From Sedimentitalea arenosa (GTDB taxonomy: Bacteria > Pseudomonadota > Alphaproteobacteria > Rhodobacterales > Rhodobacteraceae), in NCBI RefSeq assembly GCF_016428585.1, contig NZ_JAELVR010000004.1, positions 186,001 to 250,000 on the forward strand: a DNA stretch of 64,000 nucleotides, written 5' to 3'. Below, one piece after another: positions 42,812-53,237 of this stretch (its first letter is position 1; each line of letters opens with the position of its first letter). The notes below the pieces were generated by a model that saw nothing but the letters and a program-made list of their open reading frames with translations, ran no database searches and was not told the origin of the DNA. The position numbers and the translations under genes were made by a program.

Positions 42812-45800
42812 TCAGGCCAGTTCGGCCAACCGCGCCAGCGCGTCCTTGATCTTGGCTTCTTCCTCTTCGCGCGCGGCGAGGTTGGCGCGGGTTTCCTCGA
42901 CCACCTCTGGCGGGGCGCTTTCGGCGAATTTCGGGTTGTTCAGGCGCCCACGCAGGCCGCCCAGTTCCTTGGCCAGCTTGCCCAGCGTCTTCTCCAGACG
43001 CGCCTGTTCCTCGGCAATGTCGATGATCCCGGCCAGGGGCAGGCCGAAGCGCGCGCCTTCCGCCGTGATCGCGACCGTGCCTTTCGGCAATTCTTCCGCG
43101 TCGCTCAGGCTTTCGATCCGGGCCAACCGCTTGATCAGGGTTTCGTTGCGCTGCCAGGCAGCGCGCCCCCGCGCGTCGATATCGGTGACCAGCATCGGCA
43201 CGTAGAGCCCCGCTGGCACGTGCATCTGCGCGCGCGCCGAACGCACGCTTTCGATCAGCCCGATCACCCAGTTCATCTCGTGATCGGCCTCTGAATCCAC
43301 CAGTTCGGCGCCATAGCTCGGCCAGTCGCCGTGGATCAGCATCTTGTCGCGCTGCCCCGACAGCTCCCACAGTTCTTCGGTGATGAAGGGCATGATGGGG
43401 TGCAGCATCAGCAGGCACTGGTCCAGAACCCATTTCATCACCTGCCGGGTCTCTTCGCGCGCCGGGTTGTCGTCGAGCAGCAGCGGCTTGGAGAATTCCA
43501 CATACCAGTCGCAGACCTTGCCCCAGACAAAGGCATAGAGCGCGTTGGCCGCGTCGTTGAACCGATAGCCTGCCAGCGCGTCGTCAACCTCGATACGCAC
43601 CTTGGCGACCTCGCCGATGATCCACTTGTTCAGGGTCTGCGTCGGAGCGGGGAGACCGGTGCCTGCGGCGGTGAACACCTCGTTCATCTCGGCAAAGCGC
43701 ATCGCGTTCCACAGCTTGGTGCCGAAATTGCGATAGCCCGCGATACGTTGCGTATCCAGCTTCAGCGCGCCGCCAAGCGATGCCATGGCCGCATTGGTGA
43801 AGCGCAGCGCATCCGCGCCGTACTCGTCGATCAGGTCGAGCGGGTCGACCACGTTGCCGGTCGACTTGGACATCTTCTTGCCCTTGGCGTCGCGCACCAG
43901 CCCATGCAGATAGACCGTCCTGAACGGGATCTCACCGACCACGGACAATTGCATCATCATCATCCGAGCGACCCAGAAGAACAGGATATCGGTGCCGGTG
44001 ATCAGGTCACTGGTCGGGAAGTATTTATTCAGTTCCTCGGTGTCCTCGGGCCAGCCCAGCGTTCCGATGGGCCAGAGCCCGGAGGAGAACCATGTGTCCA
44101 GCACGTCGGGATCGCGCCAGACCGGATAAACCAGCTGCGTCGGGTCCTGGCTGACCGCGTATTGTGCGAGGCTTTCGGCGAAGCGGTGGATCGCCTCGTG
44201 CTTGTCGGCGACCTCGATCGTGGTGGCGTGGCTCAGCGGGCTGGGAATGTCGGCGTTGTCATCGAGAAACTTGTCGGTAACGTCTTGGAAGCTGGCGGCG
44301 CATTCCATCACGGGGCCACGATTCAGCATGCCGCCCTCGTTCAGCAGACGACCCAGTTCGACCAGGTCGAGCTGTCCGTCGTTCTCATCGTCCTTGAAAT
44401 CCTCTGCGGACAGGTCAAGCCCGTACCAGACGGGAATCTGGTGCCCCCACCAGAGCTGGCGGGAGATGCACCACGGTTCGATATTGTCGAGCCAGTGGAA
44501 ATAAACCTTTTCCTCGCGCACGGGCAGGATTTTCACGTCGCCGTTGCGCACCGCGTCCAGCGCCGGTCCGACGATCTTGCCGGTGTCCACGAACCACTGA
44601 TCCGTCAGCATCGGTTCGATCACGACCTTGGAGCGGTCGCCGAAGGGCTGCATGATCGGCTTGTTTTCGACCAGCGGTTCCTGAACCGTGATCTCCTCCC
44701 CCGTCTCGGCATCGGTCGTTGCAACCGGATGCGTCACGGCCAATCCCTCGGCGGTGATGTCGGCCACGACGCGTTTGCGGGCTTCGAACCGGTCCAGCCC
44801 GCGATATTCGTCGGGCACCAGGTTCATCGCCGCGATCATCGCCTCGTCGAAATTCTGCTCGCCCGCCGCGATGGCCTGTGCCACGGCGGCCTCCTCGGCA
44901 TAGGGTTTGCCGTCGGCACGCATCGCGCCCTTGGTGTCCATCAGATTGTACATCGGGATGCCGCCGCGCTTGGCGACCTGATAGTCGTTGAAATCGTGCG
45001 CCCCGGTGATCTTGACCGCGCCACTGCCGAAATCGGGGTCCGGGTAGTCGTCGGTGATGATCGGGATCAGGCGGCGGTGCTCTTTCGGGCCGACCGGGAT
45101 TTCGCAGAGCTGCCCGACAATGGGCGCGTAACGCTCATCGGATGGATGCACCGCGACCGCGCCGTCGCCCAGCATGGTCTCGGGCCGGGTTGTGGCGATG
45201 GCGATGTAGTCGCGGGTTTCGCGCAGGGTGACGGTGCCGTCTTCGTCCTTCTCGACATACTCATAGGTCGCGCCATTGGCGAGCGGGTACTTGAAGTGCC
45301 ACATGTGGCCCGCAACCTCGATATTCTCGACCTCGAGATCGGAAATCGCGGTTTCGAAATGCGGGTCCCAGTTGACCAGTCGCTTGCCGCGATAGATCAG
45401 GCCCTTGTTGTACATCTCGACAAAGACCTTGATCACCGCATCGTGGAAATTGCCCTCTTCTCCCTTGGGCGCGCCCGGGGCACCGGACATGGTGAAAGCG
45501 TTGCGTGACCAGTCGCAGGAGGCTCCCAGCCGCTTGAGCTGGTTGATGATCGTGTCGCCACTCTCGGTCTTCCACTTCCAGATCTCGGCGGTGAAATCCT
45601 CGCGACTCCAGTCGCGGCGCGGCGGTTTGCCTTCGGCGGCCAGCTTGCGCTCGACCACCATCTGCGTCGCGATGCCGGCATGGTCCTGGCCGGGCTGCCA
45701 CAGCGTGTCGAACCCGCGCATCCGGTGCCAGCGCACCAGGATGTCCTGCAGCGTGTTGTTGAACGCATGACCCATATGCAGGCTGCCGGTCACGTTCGGC

Positions 45801-45931
45801 GGCGGGATCATGACGCAGTAGGTTCCGGCACGCGAGGCATTCGCCCCGGCCCTGAAGCAACCGGCCTTCTCCCACGCCTCGTACAGGCGCGCCTCGGCCC
45901 GGGCCGCATCGAATGTCTTGTCCATCGCCAT
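42812..45931 (-). CDS. valS: Valyl-tRNA synthetase
   Basis: A class I aminoacyl-tRNA synthetase of about 1039 aa. The HIGH motif appears as HMGH (52-55) in [20 protein letters not shown] is near residue 686 ([14 protein letters not shown]), and [11 protein letters not shown] marks the catalytic domain. The editing domain lies between (about 200-400), and a C-terminal coiled coil occupies about the last 70 residues. The ATG at 45931 follows AAAGAGG; an ATG at 45961 would add ten residues. Elsewhere in alphaproteobacteria it often follows a popZ gene; here it is separated by about 9 kb. Confidence 0.96.
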   Translation of the reverse strand: MAMDKTFDAARAEARLYEAWEKAGCFRAGANASRAGTYCVMIPPPNVTGSLHMGHAFNNTLQDILVRWHRMRGFDTLWQPGQDHAGIATQMVVERKLAAEGKPPRRDWSREDFTAEIWKWKTESGDTIINQLKRLGASCDWSRNAFTMSGAPGAPKGEEGNFHDAVIKVFVEMYNKGLIYRGKRLVNWDPHFETAISDLEVENIEVAGHMWHFKYPLANGATYEYVEKDEDGTVTLRETRDYIAIATTRPETMLGDGAVAVHPSDERYAPIVGQLCEIPVGPKEHRRLIPIITDDYPDPDFGSGAVKITGAHDFNDYQVAKRGGIPMYNLMDTKGAMRADGKPYAEEAAVAQAIAAGEQNFDEAMIAAMNLVPDEYRGLDRFEARKRVVADITAEGLAVTHPVATTDAETGEEITVQEPLVENKPIMQPFGDRSKVVIEPMLTDQWFVDTGKIVGPALDAVRNGDVKILPVREEKVYFHWLDNIEPWCISRQLWWGHQIPVWYGLDLSAEDFKDDENDGQLDLVELGRLLNEGGMLNRGPVMECAASFQDVTDKFLDDNADIPSPLSHATTIEVADKHEAIHRFAESLAQYAVSQDPTQLVYPVWRDPDVLDTWFSSGLWPIGTLGWPEDTEELNKYFPTSDLITGTDILFFWVARMMMMQLSVVGEIPFRTVYLHGLVRDAKGKKMSKSTGNVVDPLDLIDEYGADALRFTNAAMASLGGALKLDTQRIAGYRNFGTKLWNAMRFAEMNEVFTAAGTGLPAPTQTLNKWIIGEVAKVRIEVDDALAGYRFNDAANALYAFVWGKVCDWYVEFSKPLLLDDNPAREETRQVMKWVLDQCLLMLHPIMPFITEELWELSGQRDKMLIHGDWPSYGAELVDSEADHEMNWVIGLIESVRSARAQMHVPAGLYVPMLVTDIDARGRAAWQRNETLIKRLARIESLSDAEELPKGTVAITAEGARFGLPLAGIIDIAEEQARLEKTLGKLAKELGGLRGRLNNPKFAESAPPEVVEETRANLAAREEEEAKIKDALARLAELA

Positions 45932-46178
45932 GTCGAATGCCTCTTTCTGGTCGCGCTTCATCTAGCGAAAGCCCGCCCCAAGGGGAAGGTGGCACTACGG
46001 ATTTCTTCATGAACAGGGTGGGGTGGTTGCCGACCGGTGGCTCAGGGTGCGGGCGATCGGAAAGGCGCGGCAATGGTGTCTTGGTGCAACTCTCTCATCC
46101 AATCCCGCAACTGGACATCAACGCGGCAGGGGCTACTGTCCGCAGCGCAGTCGCAAAGGTAAGAAGACGGTGGGACAC

Positions 46179-48479
46179 ATGCAGAAATTCGGAAAAAGCC
46201 AACCCGTGACACGGGTCGAGGATGTGCGGTTCCTGCTGGGGTCGGGCCGGTATGTGGATGACACCGCACCGGCGGGCGCCTTGCACGCTCATGTTCTGCG
46301 CAGCCAGGTCGCCCATGGCGAGATTGTCGATCTGGACGTGTCCGCGGCGCGCGAGATGGACGGCGTGCATCTGGTCCTCACCCTGCACGACCTCGAGGCC
46401 GCCGGGCTGGACGTCGCCATGGATGCGACCCTCGTGAGCAATCGCGACGGAAGCGAGGCGGCCGCGCCCGAGCGTCCGATTCTCGCACGGGACCGGGTAC
46501 GCTTTGTCGGCGAGCCCGTGGCGGTCGTGATCGCCGACACCCCGGAGCAGGCGCGCGACGCGGCCGAGGCGATCCTACTGCAGATCGACGATCTGCCGGT
46601 CAAACTCGACCCCGTCGCCGGCGGTCCAGTGATACACGTCGAAGCCCCCGAGAATCGTGCGTTTGACTGGGCCATGGGAGACGATGCCGCAACCGAGGCG
46701 GCGTTCAAGTCGGCGGCGCGAGTGGTTGCGCTGGACATCGAGGACAACCGCATCATCGTCAATGCGATGGAGCCGCGCGCCTGTCACGCGTCATGGGAGG
46801 ACGGACGCCTGCATTTCGTGTTCGGCGGGCAGAACGTCTGGGGCATCAAGGACCGCCTCGCTCGGGCCCTCGGGGTCGAGCGGGAGCGCGTACACGTGCG
46901 CATTCCCGATGTCGGCGGCGGCTTCGGGATGAAGGCCATGGCTTATCCCGAGTACTACGTTGTCGCCCATGCCGCGCGGGTGCTGGGAACGCCGGTGCGC
47001 TGGATCTCGGACCGGTCCGAGGCCATGCTCAGCGACAACGCGGGCCGCGACCTGACCTCTCGCGCCGAGCTGGCCTTTGACGAATCCGGTCATATTATCG
47101 GTTACCGCGTTCATTCGCGCGTGAACCTCGGGGCCTATAACAGCCAGATGGGCCAGCCGATCCAGACCCAACTGTTCTCGCGCGTGCTGATGGGGTGCTA
47201 CGACGTTCAGGCCGTCTGGATGCGTGCCGAGGGGTTCTACACAAACACCACGCAGGTTGACGCCTATCGCGGCGCCGGCCGCCCCGAAGCGATTTATGTT
47301 CTGGAACGGGCGATGGACCGCGCGGCCCGTGAATTGGGCATCGACCCGTGGGAACTGCGACGGCGCAACTTCATCCCTGCTGACCGCTTCCCCTACCAGA
47401 GCGCCACCGGCGAAACCTATGATGTCGGCGATTTCCGCAAGGTGCTCGACAGGGCCGCGGCCGAAGCCGATCACGAAGGGTTCGCCACGCGTCGGTCCGC
47501 GGACGCGGCGCGGGGCCTGCTGCGGGGGCAGGGGCTCTGTTACTATATCGAAAGCATTCTGGGTGATCCTGCCGAAGGCGCGAAGGTCGAATTCCACGAG
47601 GATGGATCGGTGAGCATCTATGTCGGCACCCAGAGCAACGGGCAGGGCCATGAAACGGTCTATGCGCAGTTCCTGTCGGACCAGACCGGGATTCCGGCTG
47701 ACATGATCCATGTGGTGCAGGGTGATTCCGACCTGATCGCGCAGGGCGGTGGCACCGGCGGGTCGCGATCGGTCACGACCCAGACTCACGCGACCCTGGT
47801 CACGGTAGACAAGATGATCGCAGCCTTCACACCCTATGTCGCCGACAAGATGGGGGTCGACCCCGAAACGGTCAACTTCGAGGACGCCACCTTCCGTGCC
47901 ACCGGCACCAACCTCGCGCCGACGCTGCTGGACGCGGCCGAGATGGCGCGCGCTGATGGCCGCGTCGATCTGCTGCAGCACGAGGCCCGCGCGACGCTGC
48001 CGGCGCGCAGCTTCCCGAATGGCGCGCATGTGGCAGAGGTCGTCGTCGATCCGGAAACCGGCAGCGTCAAGGTCGAGAGATATACCGTGGTTGACGATTT
48101 CGGTAACCTGATCAACCCGCTTCTCGCCGAAGGGCAGGTGCATGGCGGTGTCGCGCAAGGCCTCGGCCAGGCGATCACCGAGCGGGTCGTGTTCGACGAG
48201 GATGGCCAGATCCTGACCGCAAGCTTCATGGACTACGCGATGCCACGCGCCGCCGACGTCCCGATGATCGCGTTCCATTCCGAACCGGTGCCCTCCACCG
48301 CCAACCCGATGGGGATGAAGGGATGTGGCGAGGCCGGAACCGTCGGATCGATGGCCGCGGTCGCCAATGCCGTGCAGGACGCGTTGTGGCAGGCCGGCGT
48401 CCGCCAGGCCGACATGCCCTTCACGCCGAACCGCGTGTGGGATATGCTGAGACATGCGTCTGACGCGCCTCGCCAATAA
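46179..48479 (+). CDS. Molybdenum hydroxylase large subunit (form II CoxL-like), orphan
   Basis: A 766-aa molybdopterin-cytosine-dinucleotide subunit of the xanthine dehydrogenase/CO dehydrogenase family. The active-site loop AYRGAGR (362-368) is the form II CoxL signature rather than the AYRCSFR of true CO dehydrogenase. The catalytic Glu is E718 in GCGEAGTVG. Molybdopterin contacts IPDVGGGFGMK and GTQSNGQGHETVYAQ are present. The FAD (CoxM) and 2Fe-2S (CoxS) subunit genes that normally flank it are missing, so its partners must be elsewhere. It probably oxidises an aldehyde or aromatic heterocycle. The start is chosen at MQKFGKSQP; the 217-bp upstream gap holds no gene. Confidence 0.9.
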   Translation: MQKFGKSQPVTRVEDVRFLLGSGRYVDDTAPAGALHAHVLRSQVAHGEIVDLDVSAAREMDGVHLVLTLHDLEAAGLDVAMDATLVSNRDGSEAAAPERPILARDRVRFVGEPVAVVIADTPEQARDAAEAILLQIDDLPVKLDPVAGGPVIHVEAPENRAFDWAMGDDAATEAAFKSAARVVALDIEDNRIIVNAMEPRACHASWEDGRLHFVFGGQNVWGIKDRLARALGVERERVHVRIPDVGGGFGMKAMAYPEYYVVAHAARVLGTPVRWISDRSEAMLSDNAGRDLTSRAELAFDESGHIIGYRVHSRVNLGAYNSQMGQPIQTQLFSRVLMGCYDVQAVWMRAEGFYTNTTQVDAYRGAGRPEAIYVLERAMDRAARELGIDPWELRRRNFIPADRFPYQSATGETYDVGDFRKVLDRAAAEADHEGFATRRSADAARGLLRGQGLCYYIESILGDPAEGAKVEFHEDGSVSIYVGTQSNGQGHETVYAQFLSDQTGIPADMIHVVQGDSDLIAQGGGTGGSRSVTTQTHATLVTVDKMIAAFTPYVADKMGVDPETVNFEDATFRATGTNLAPTLLDAAEMARADGRVDLLQHEARATLPARSFPNGAHVAEVVVDPETGSVKVERYTVVDDFGNLINPLLAEGQVHGGVAQGLGQAITERVVFDEDGQILTASFMDYAMPRAADVPMIAFHSEPVPSTANPMGMKGCGEAGTVGSMAAVANAVQDALWQAGVRQADMPFTPNRVWDMLRHASDAPRQ

Positions 48480-49551
48480 GCTCCTCGGCTGGCTGGGTCG
48501 CCCCCTCTGGGCGACGCATTCCGCCGAGGTCGTGCCGCGCGGCCCACTGACCCATGTGATCATTCTGGATGGCACCCTGTCGACGCTCGAACCGGGCTTT
48601 GAGACCCACGCCGGGATGACCTATCGGCTGTGCCGCGAGATGGGAGCGCAGGTTTCGGTCTATTACGAGGCCGGGGTGCAATGGAGCACTTGGCGAAACA
48701 CCATCGACGTGATCATGGGGCGCGGAATCAACCGCCAGATCCGGCGGGCCTACGGCTATCTCGCCTCGCGCTACCGACCGGGCGACCGGATCTTCTTCTT
48801 CGGCTACTCGCGCGGGGCTTTCGCGGTGCGCTCTCTGGCCGGCGTGATCGACATGGTCGGCCTGCTGAAGGCGGAACATGCGACCGAGCGCAATATCCAG
48901 ACCGCTTATCGCCACTATGAACTGAACCCGAACGGGCCGCACGCGCGCGCCTTTCGCGCGGCCTTCTGCCACGATTCCGTGCCGATCGAAATGGTCGGGG
49001 TCTGGGATACGGTCAAGGCTCTTGGGTTGCGCCTGCCCCTGCTGTGGCAGTGGTCCGAGGCACGACACGCCTTTCACAACCAGCAACTGGGCCCAAGCAT
49101 CCGCAACGGCTTTCACGCGCTGGCGCTGGACGAGACCCGCCAGGTCTACGAGCCCGAGATGTGGACATGTCCCGACGGATTCGAGGGCCGTGTCGAACAG
49201 GTCTGGTTCCGCGGCACACATGGCGATGTGGGCGGCCATCTGAACGGCTATGAACCGGCGCGCCCGCTGGCCAACATCTCGCTGGTGTGGATGCTGGACC
49301 AGGCCGCATCCTGCGGCATGCCGCTGCCGGAAACCTGGCGCGCGCGCTTCTTCACCGATCCCGATGCGCCGTCGGTCGGCACCTGGCGCGGATGGGGGCG
49401 GATCTTCTGGCTCAGGCGCGGGCGGGTGTTCGGGCGCGACCGCTCGGAACGGCTGCATGACAGCGTGCGGATCGATGGGCTCGCCAACGGCAACGCGCCT
49501 TCGCTGCGGTTTCAGTCCCGCGACGGCGGCGGTGCCACCGAGGTCAGGTGA
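48454..49551 (+). CDS. DUF2235 alpha/beta-hydrolase-like protein
   Basis: A 365-aa protein of the DUF2235 family, which includes type VI secretion phospholipase effectors of the Tle1 type and many housekeeping proteins. The nucleophile elbow is GYSRGAF (117-123, S119), and the later WFRGTHGDVGGHLNG supplies the conserved Asp/His region. The beginning (THVIILDGTLSTL) holds the family's usual early Asp. The ATG lies 26 nt inside the 3' end of the molybdenum hydroxylase gene, implying coupling. No secretion genes are nearby, so an intracellular esterase role is more likely. Confidence 0.83.
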   Translation: MRLTRLANKLLGWLGRPLWATHSAEVVPRGPLTHVIILDGTLSTLEPGFETHAGMTYRLCREMGAQVSVYYEAGVQWSTWRNTIDVIMGRGINRQIRRAYGYLASRYRPGDRIFFFGYSRGAFAVRSLAGVIDMVGLLKAEHATERNIQTAYRHYELNPNGPHARAFRAAFCHDSVPIEMVGVWDTVKALGLRLPLLWQWSEARHAFHNQQLGPSIRNGFHALALDETRQVYEPEMWTCPDGFEGRVEQVWFRGTHGDVGGHLNGYEPARPLANISLVWMLDQAASCGMPLPETWRARFFTDPDAPSVGTWRGWGRIFWLRRGRVFGRDRSERLHDSVRIDGLANGNAPSLRFQSRDGGGATEVR

Positions 49552-50023
49552 TCTTCATGATGATGCAGGTGGTCGAGCCGGTGGCATAGAGCTTGCCATC
49601 CTCGATGCCGCGGATCTCGCCATGGGCCACTCCGGTGGAGCGTCCGGCATGGTCGATTTGACCGATGCAGTCGATCGCCATCCCCACGGGGATCGGCCGC
49701 AGGATGTTCACCTTGTATTCGAGCGTCGTGTAGACCGATCCGCGCGGGACCTTCGTCATCACCGCGCAGGCCATTGCGCTGTCCAGCAGCGTTCCATACC
49801 AGCCGCCGTGGACCGTGCCCATCGGGTTGGTGACGCCGAACGCGGGCGCGCCACGAAACACGACCCTGCCGTCCTCGACCGCGTGCAGGGAATAGCCCAT
49901 CGTTTGGGCGATCGGCGGCCCGGGATAGCGGCCCTCCTTCATGCCCTGCATGAATTCCAGCCCCGACATCGACAGGACCTCGGAGGTGTCGAGCAGTTCG
50001 TCGGGTGTGCGGGCGATGTTCAT
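49544..50023 (-). CDS. PaaI-family hot-dog thioesterase
   Basis: A 159-aa acyl-CoA thioesterase-like protein. The catalytic helix region reads TVHGGWYGTLLDSAMACAV (HGG then Asp), with YTTLEYKVNILRPIPVG and a C-terminal HGEIRGIEDGKLYATGS typical of the PaaI group that hydrolyses phenylacetyl-CoA or related thioesters. The ATG at 50023 is chosen for its family-like beginning; the frame is open upstream. The last 8 bp overlap the DUF2235 gene tail to tail. Confidence 0.87.
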   Translation of the reverse strand: MNIARTPDELLDTSEVLSMSGLEFMQGMKEGRYPGPPIAQTMGYSLHAVEDGRVVFRGAPAFGVTNPMGTVHGGWYGTLLDSAMACAVMTKVPRGSVYTTLEYKVNILRPIPVGMAIDCIGQIDHAGRSTGVAHGEIRGIEDGKLYATGSTTCIIMKIT

Positions 50024-50080
50024 TGGGGTCTCTCCAGCTGATCGCCCGGAGGCTAGCAGCGACGGAGGGCTTGGCAATTG

Positions 50081-50947
50081 TTACGCGACGTTCTGCAGTT
50101 GGACCTTGGGCGTGACGCCGAGCGCGTGGCAGACGTCGCGAGTCAGTTCGGGTCGGTTCAGCGTGTAGAAATGCAGCATCTCGACGCCGCCGTCGATGAG
50201 TTCGCTGCACAGCTCGGTGCAAAGCGCCGTGGCCAGCAAATCCTGGCGGTCGTCGCGCACGGCCTTCTCAAACGCGTCTTCGACCCAGGTCGGGATCGCG
50301 GCGCCGCAACGGCGGGCGAAGTTGCGCGCACCTTTCCAGTTCTCGATCGGCAGGATGCCGGGCGTGATCGGGGCGTCGATGCCAGCCGCCGCGCAGGCGT
50401 CGCGGAAGCGGAAGAAGGTTTCGGACTCAAAGAAGAACTGGGTCAGCGCCTCGCTCGCGCCGGCGTCGAGCTTGGCCTTGAGCCAGTCGATGTCGGCGGC
50501 CATGTCGCGCGCCTCGGGGTGGATGTCGGGATACGCGCCGACGCGGATCGTGAAGCGCCCGGTGTCGGCCAGCGCGCCGATCAGTTCGACCGAATTGGCG
50601 AACCCCTCGGGATGGGCGCGGAAGGCACCGCTGTCCTTCGGCGGGTCGCCGCGCAGCGCGACGATGTCGGTGACGCCCGCCTCGGCGAAGCCGTCGGCGA
50701 TGGCCAGCGTTTCCGCGCGCGTGGCGTTTACGCAGGTGAGGTGTGCCGCCACGTTCAGGCCCGATGTCTCGTGCAGCGTCGCCACCGCCTCGCGCGTCAG
50801 GTCGCGGGTGGTGCCGCCGGCGCCGTAGGTGACCGACACGAAGCGCGGTTCGAGCGGTGCCAGCGTCTGCACGGTGTCCCACAGCCGGAACGAGCCGGCC
50901 AGGTTCTGCGGCGGGAAGAACTCGAACGAAACGGCGGGTGTGGTCAT
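50081..50947 (-). CDS. metF: 5,10-methylenetetrahydrofolate reductase
   Basis: A 288-aa flavoprotein that reduces 5,10-methylene-THF to 5-methyl-THF for methionine synthesis. Conserved FEFFPP (about 8-13), SVTYGAGG, HLTCVNATR, ALRGDPP (flavin/folate region), FFFESETFFRF and PGILPIENW are all present. GAGGAA precedes the ATG at 50947. It is divergent from a MetR-like LysR regulator across 78 bp containing a MetR-like box, so control by homocysteine/MetR is likely. Confidence 0.95.
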   Translation of the reverse strand: MTTPAVSFEFFPPQNLAGSFRLWDTVQTLAPLEPRFVSVTYGAGGTTRDLTREAVATLHETSGLNVAAHLTCVNATRAETLAIADGFAEAGVTDIVALRGDPPKDSGAFRAHPEGFANSVELIGALADTGRFTIRVGAYPDIHPEARDMAADIDWLKAKLDAGASEALTQFFFESETFFRFRDACAAAGIDAPITPGILPIENWKGARNFARRCGAAIPTWVEDAFEKAVRDDRQDLLATALCTELCSELIDGGVEMLHFYTLNRPELTRDVCHALGVTPKVQLQNVA

Positions 50948-50991
50948 GATGGATTCCTCTGATTTCCGCTCTTGTTGCACGCGAACCGTTG

Positions 50992-51004
50992 TGAGACAAT
51001 TTCA
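50992..51004. promoter_or_regulatory. Candidate MetR-binding site
   Basis: TGAGACAATTTCA resembles the E. coli MetR consensus TGAAnnTnnTTCA (7 of 9 fixed positions) and lies in the metF/metR intergenic region. Proposed from pattern and position only. Confidence 0.4.
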
Positions 51005-51025
51005 TAATCCTCAACAACAACATGA

Positions 51026-51943
51026 GTGAGACGACAGTTGCATATCGAGTTCCGCCATCTGCGCACCATCAAGGCGATCCATGAATGTGGCGGACTCGCC
51101 CGCGCGGCGGAGCAGCTGCACATCACCCAGAGCGCGCTGAGCCACCAGATCAAGGGGCTCGAGGACCAGGCCGGGGTCGAGCTTTTCGTCCGCCGTTCCA
51201 AGCCGATGACCCTGTCTCCGGCGGGGCTGCGGCTGTTGCGCCTTGCTGATCAGGTTTTGCCGCAGGTCGAGGCGACACTGGCGGAATTCGGCAACCTGCG
51301 CGAGGGCAAGAGCGGCCGGATGCACATCGCCATCGAGTGCCACGCCTGTTTCGAATGGTTGTTCCCGGTGCTCGAGGGGTTCCGCAAGACATGGCAGGAC
51401 GTGGATGTGGACATCCGTCCGGGTCTGGCGTTCGACGCGCTGCCCGCGCTGCAGAAGGAGGAGGTCGACCTCGTGGTCTCCTCCGATCCGGAAGACCTGT
51501 CGGGTGTCGAGTTCATCGAGTTGTTCGACTACGCGCCGGTCTTCGTCGCCGCCGCGGCGCATCCGCTCGCAGGCAAGCCGTGGATCGATGCCGAGGATTT
51601 CCGCGGTCAGACGCTGATCACCTATCCGGTCGAGCGCAGTAGGTTGGACGTGTTCAGCCAATTGCTGATCCCGGCCAAGGTGGAACCGGCACAGGTGCGC
51701 CAGGTCGAGCTGACCGCGGTGATCCTGTTGCTCGTCGCCTCCAACCGAGGTGTCGCGGTGTTGCCGGACTGGGTGGTGCGGGAGGTCAAGTATTCGTCTG
51801 ACTACGTGACGCGTCCTCTGACCGAGCAGGGGATCACCCGCAGGCTTTACGCCGCGATCCGTACAGAGGATCGCGACAAGCCGTTCATGCAGACCCTGAT
51901 CGCCCTGGCGCGCAGCGAGGCGCGCCGGTTGCAGGCGGCGTAA
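51026..51943 (+). CDS. metR: LysR-family regulator, MetR-like
   Basis: A 305-aa LysR-type regulator. The N-terminal winged helix-turn-helix is LARAAEQLHITQSALSHQIKGLE; the effector domain occupies about 95-295. The segment IECHACFEWLFPVLE resembles MetR, which binds homocysteine and activates metF, metE and metH. Divergence from metF supports this. A GTG start at 51026 is possible, but a TTG at 51038 would give the MetR-like beginning LHIEFRHLRTIKAIHE. The stop runs directly into repeat copy B. Confidence 0.88.
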   Translation: MRRQLHIEFRHLRTIKAIHECGGLARAAEQLHITQSALSHQIKGLEDQAGVELFVRRSKPMTLSPAGLRLLRLADQVLPQVEATLAEFGNLREGKSGRMHIAIECHACFEWLFPVLEGFRKTWQDVDVDIRPGLAFDALPALQKEEVDLVVSSDPEDLSGVEFIELFDYAPVFVAAAAHPLAGKPWIDAEDFRGQTLITYPVERSRLDVFSQLLIPAKVEPAQVRQVELTAVILLLVASNRGVAVLPDWVVREVKYSSDYVTRPLTEQGITRRLYAAIRTEDRDKPFMQTLIALARSEARRLQAA

Positions 51944-52030
51944 GCGGGATAGGGGGCGGCAGGGGGCCAGCCCCCTCTGGACGCCGGGGGCGTCCATTCA
52001 CCCCCGGAGTAGTTGCCGCGAAGATGAAGG
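51944..52030 (-). repeat. Dispersed Rhodobacterales-type intergenic repeat, copy B
   Basis: It fills the whole 87-bp gap between convergent metR and an MDR oxidoreductase gene. On the minus strand it has TCATCTTCG then TACTCCGGGGGTG, the blocks of copy A, followed by two hairpins: GGACGCC/GGCGTCC (51979-51995, GGG loop) and AGGGGGC/GCCCCCT (51961-51976, CA loop). It starts at the base after the oxidoreductase stop. It may act as a bidirectional 3'-end structure. Confidence 0.75.
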
Positions 52031-53071
<1,041 letters not shown>

Positions 53072-53237
53072 GGTCGGTCCTCCTGTTGCGTTGGCGCGAC
53101 GGTGCCGACCCGCCGTGGCAAAGGCAAGGGCGATGCGGTCTGACGCTGCGGCATCGGCGGATGCGTGCGAAGCGACGGCTTGGCAATGGCCGCTGGCGCG
53201 CGTATACGCGCGGCCTGATCGGACAGGAGCGGGCGAC

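Noticed and set aside
43331-45508. A 725-codon open frame on the plus strand
   Set aside because: Antisense shadow of valS.
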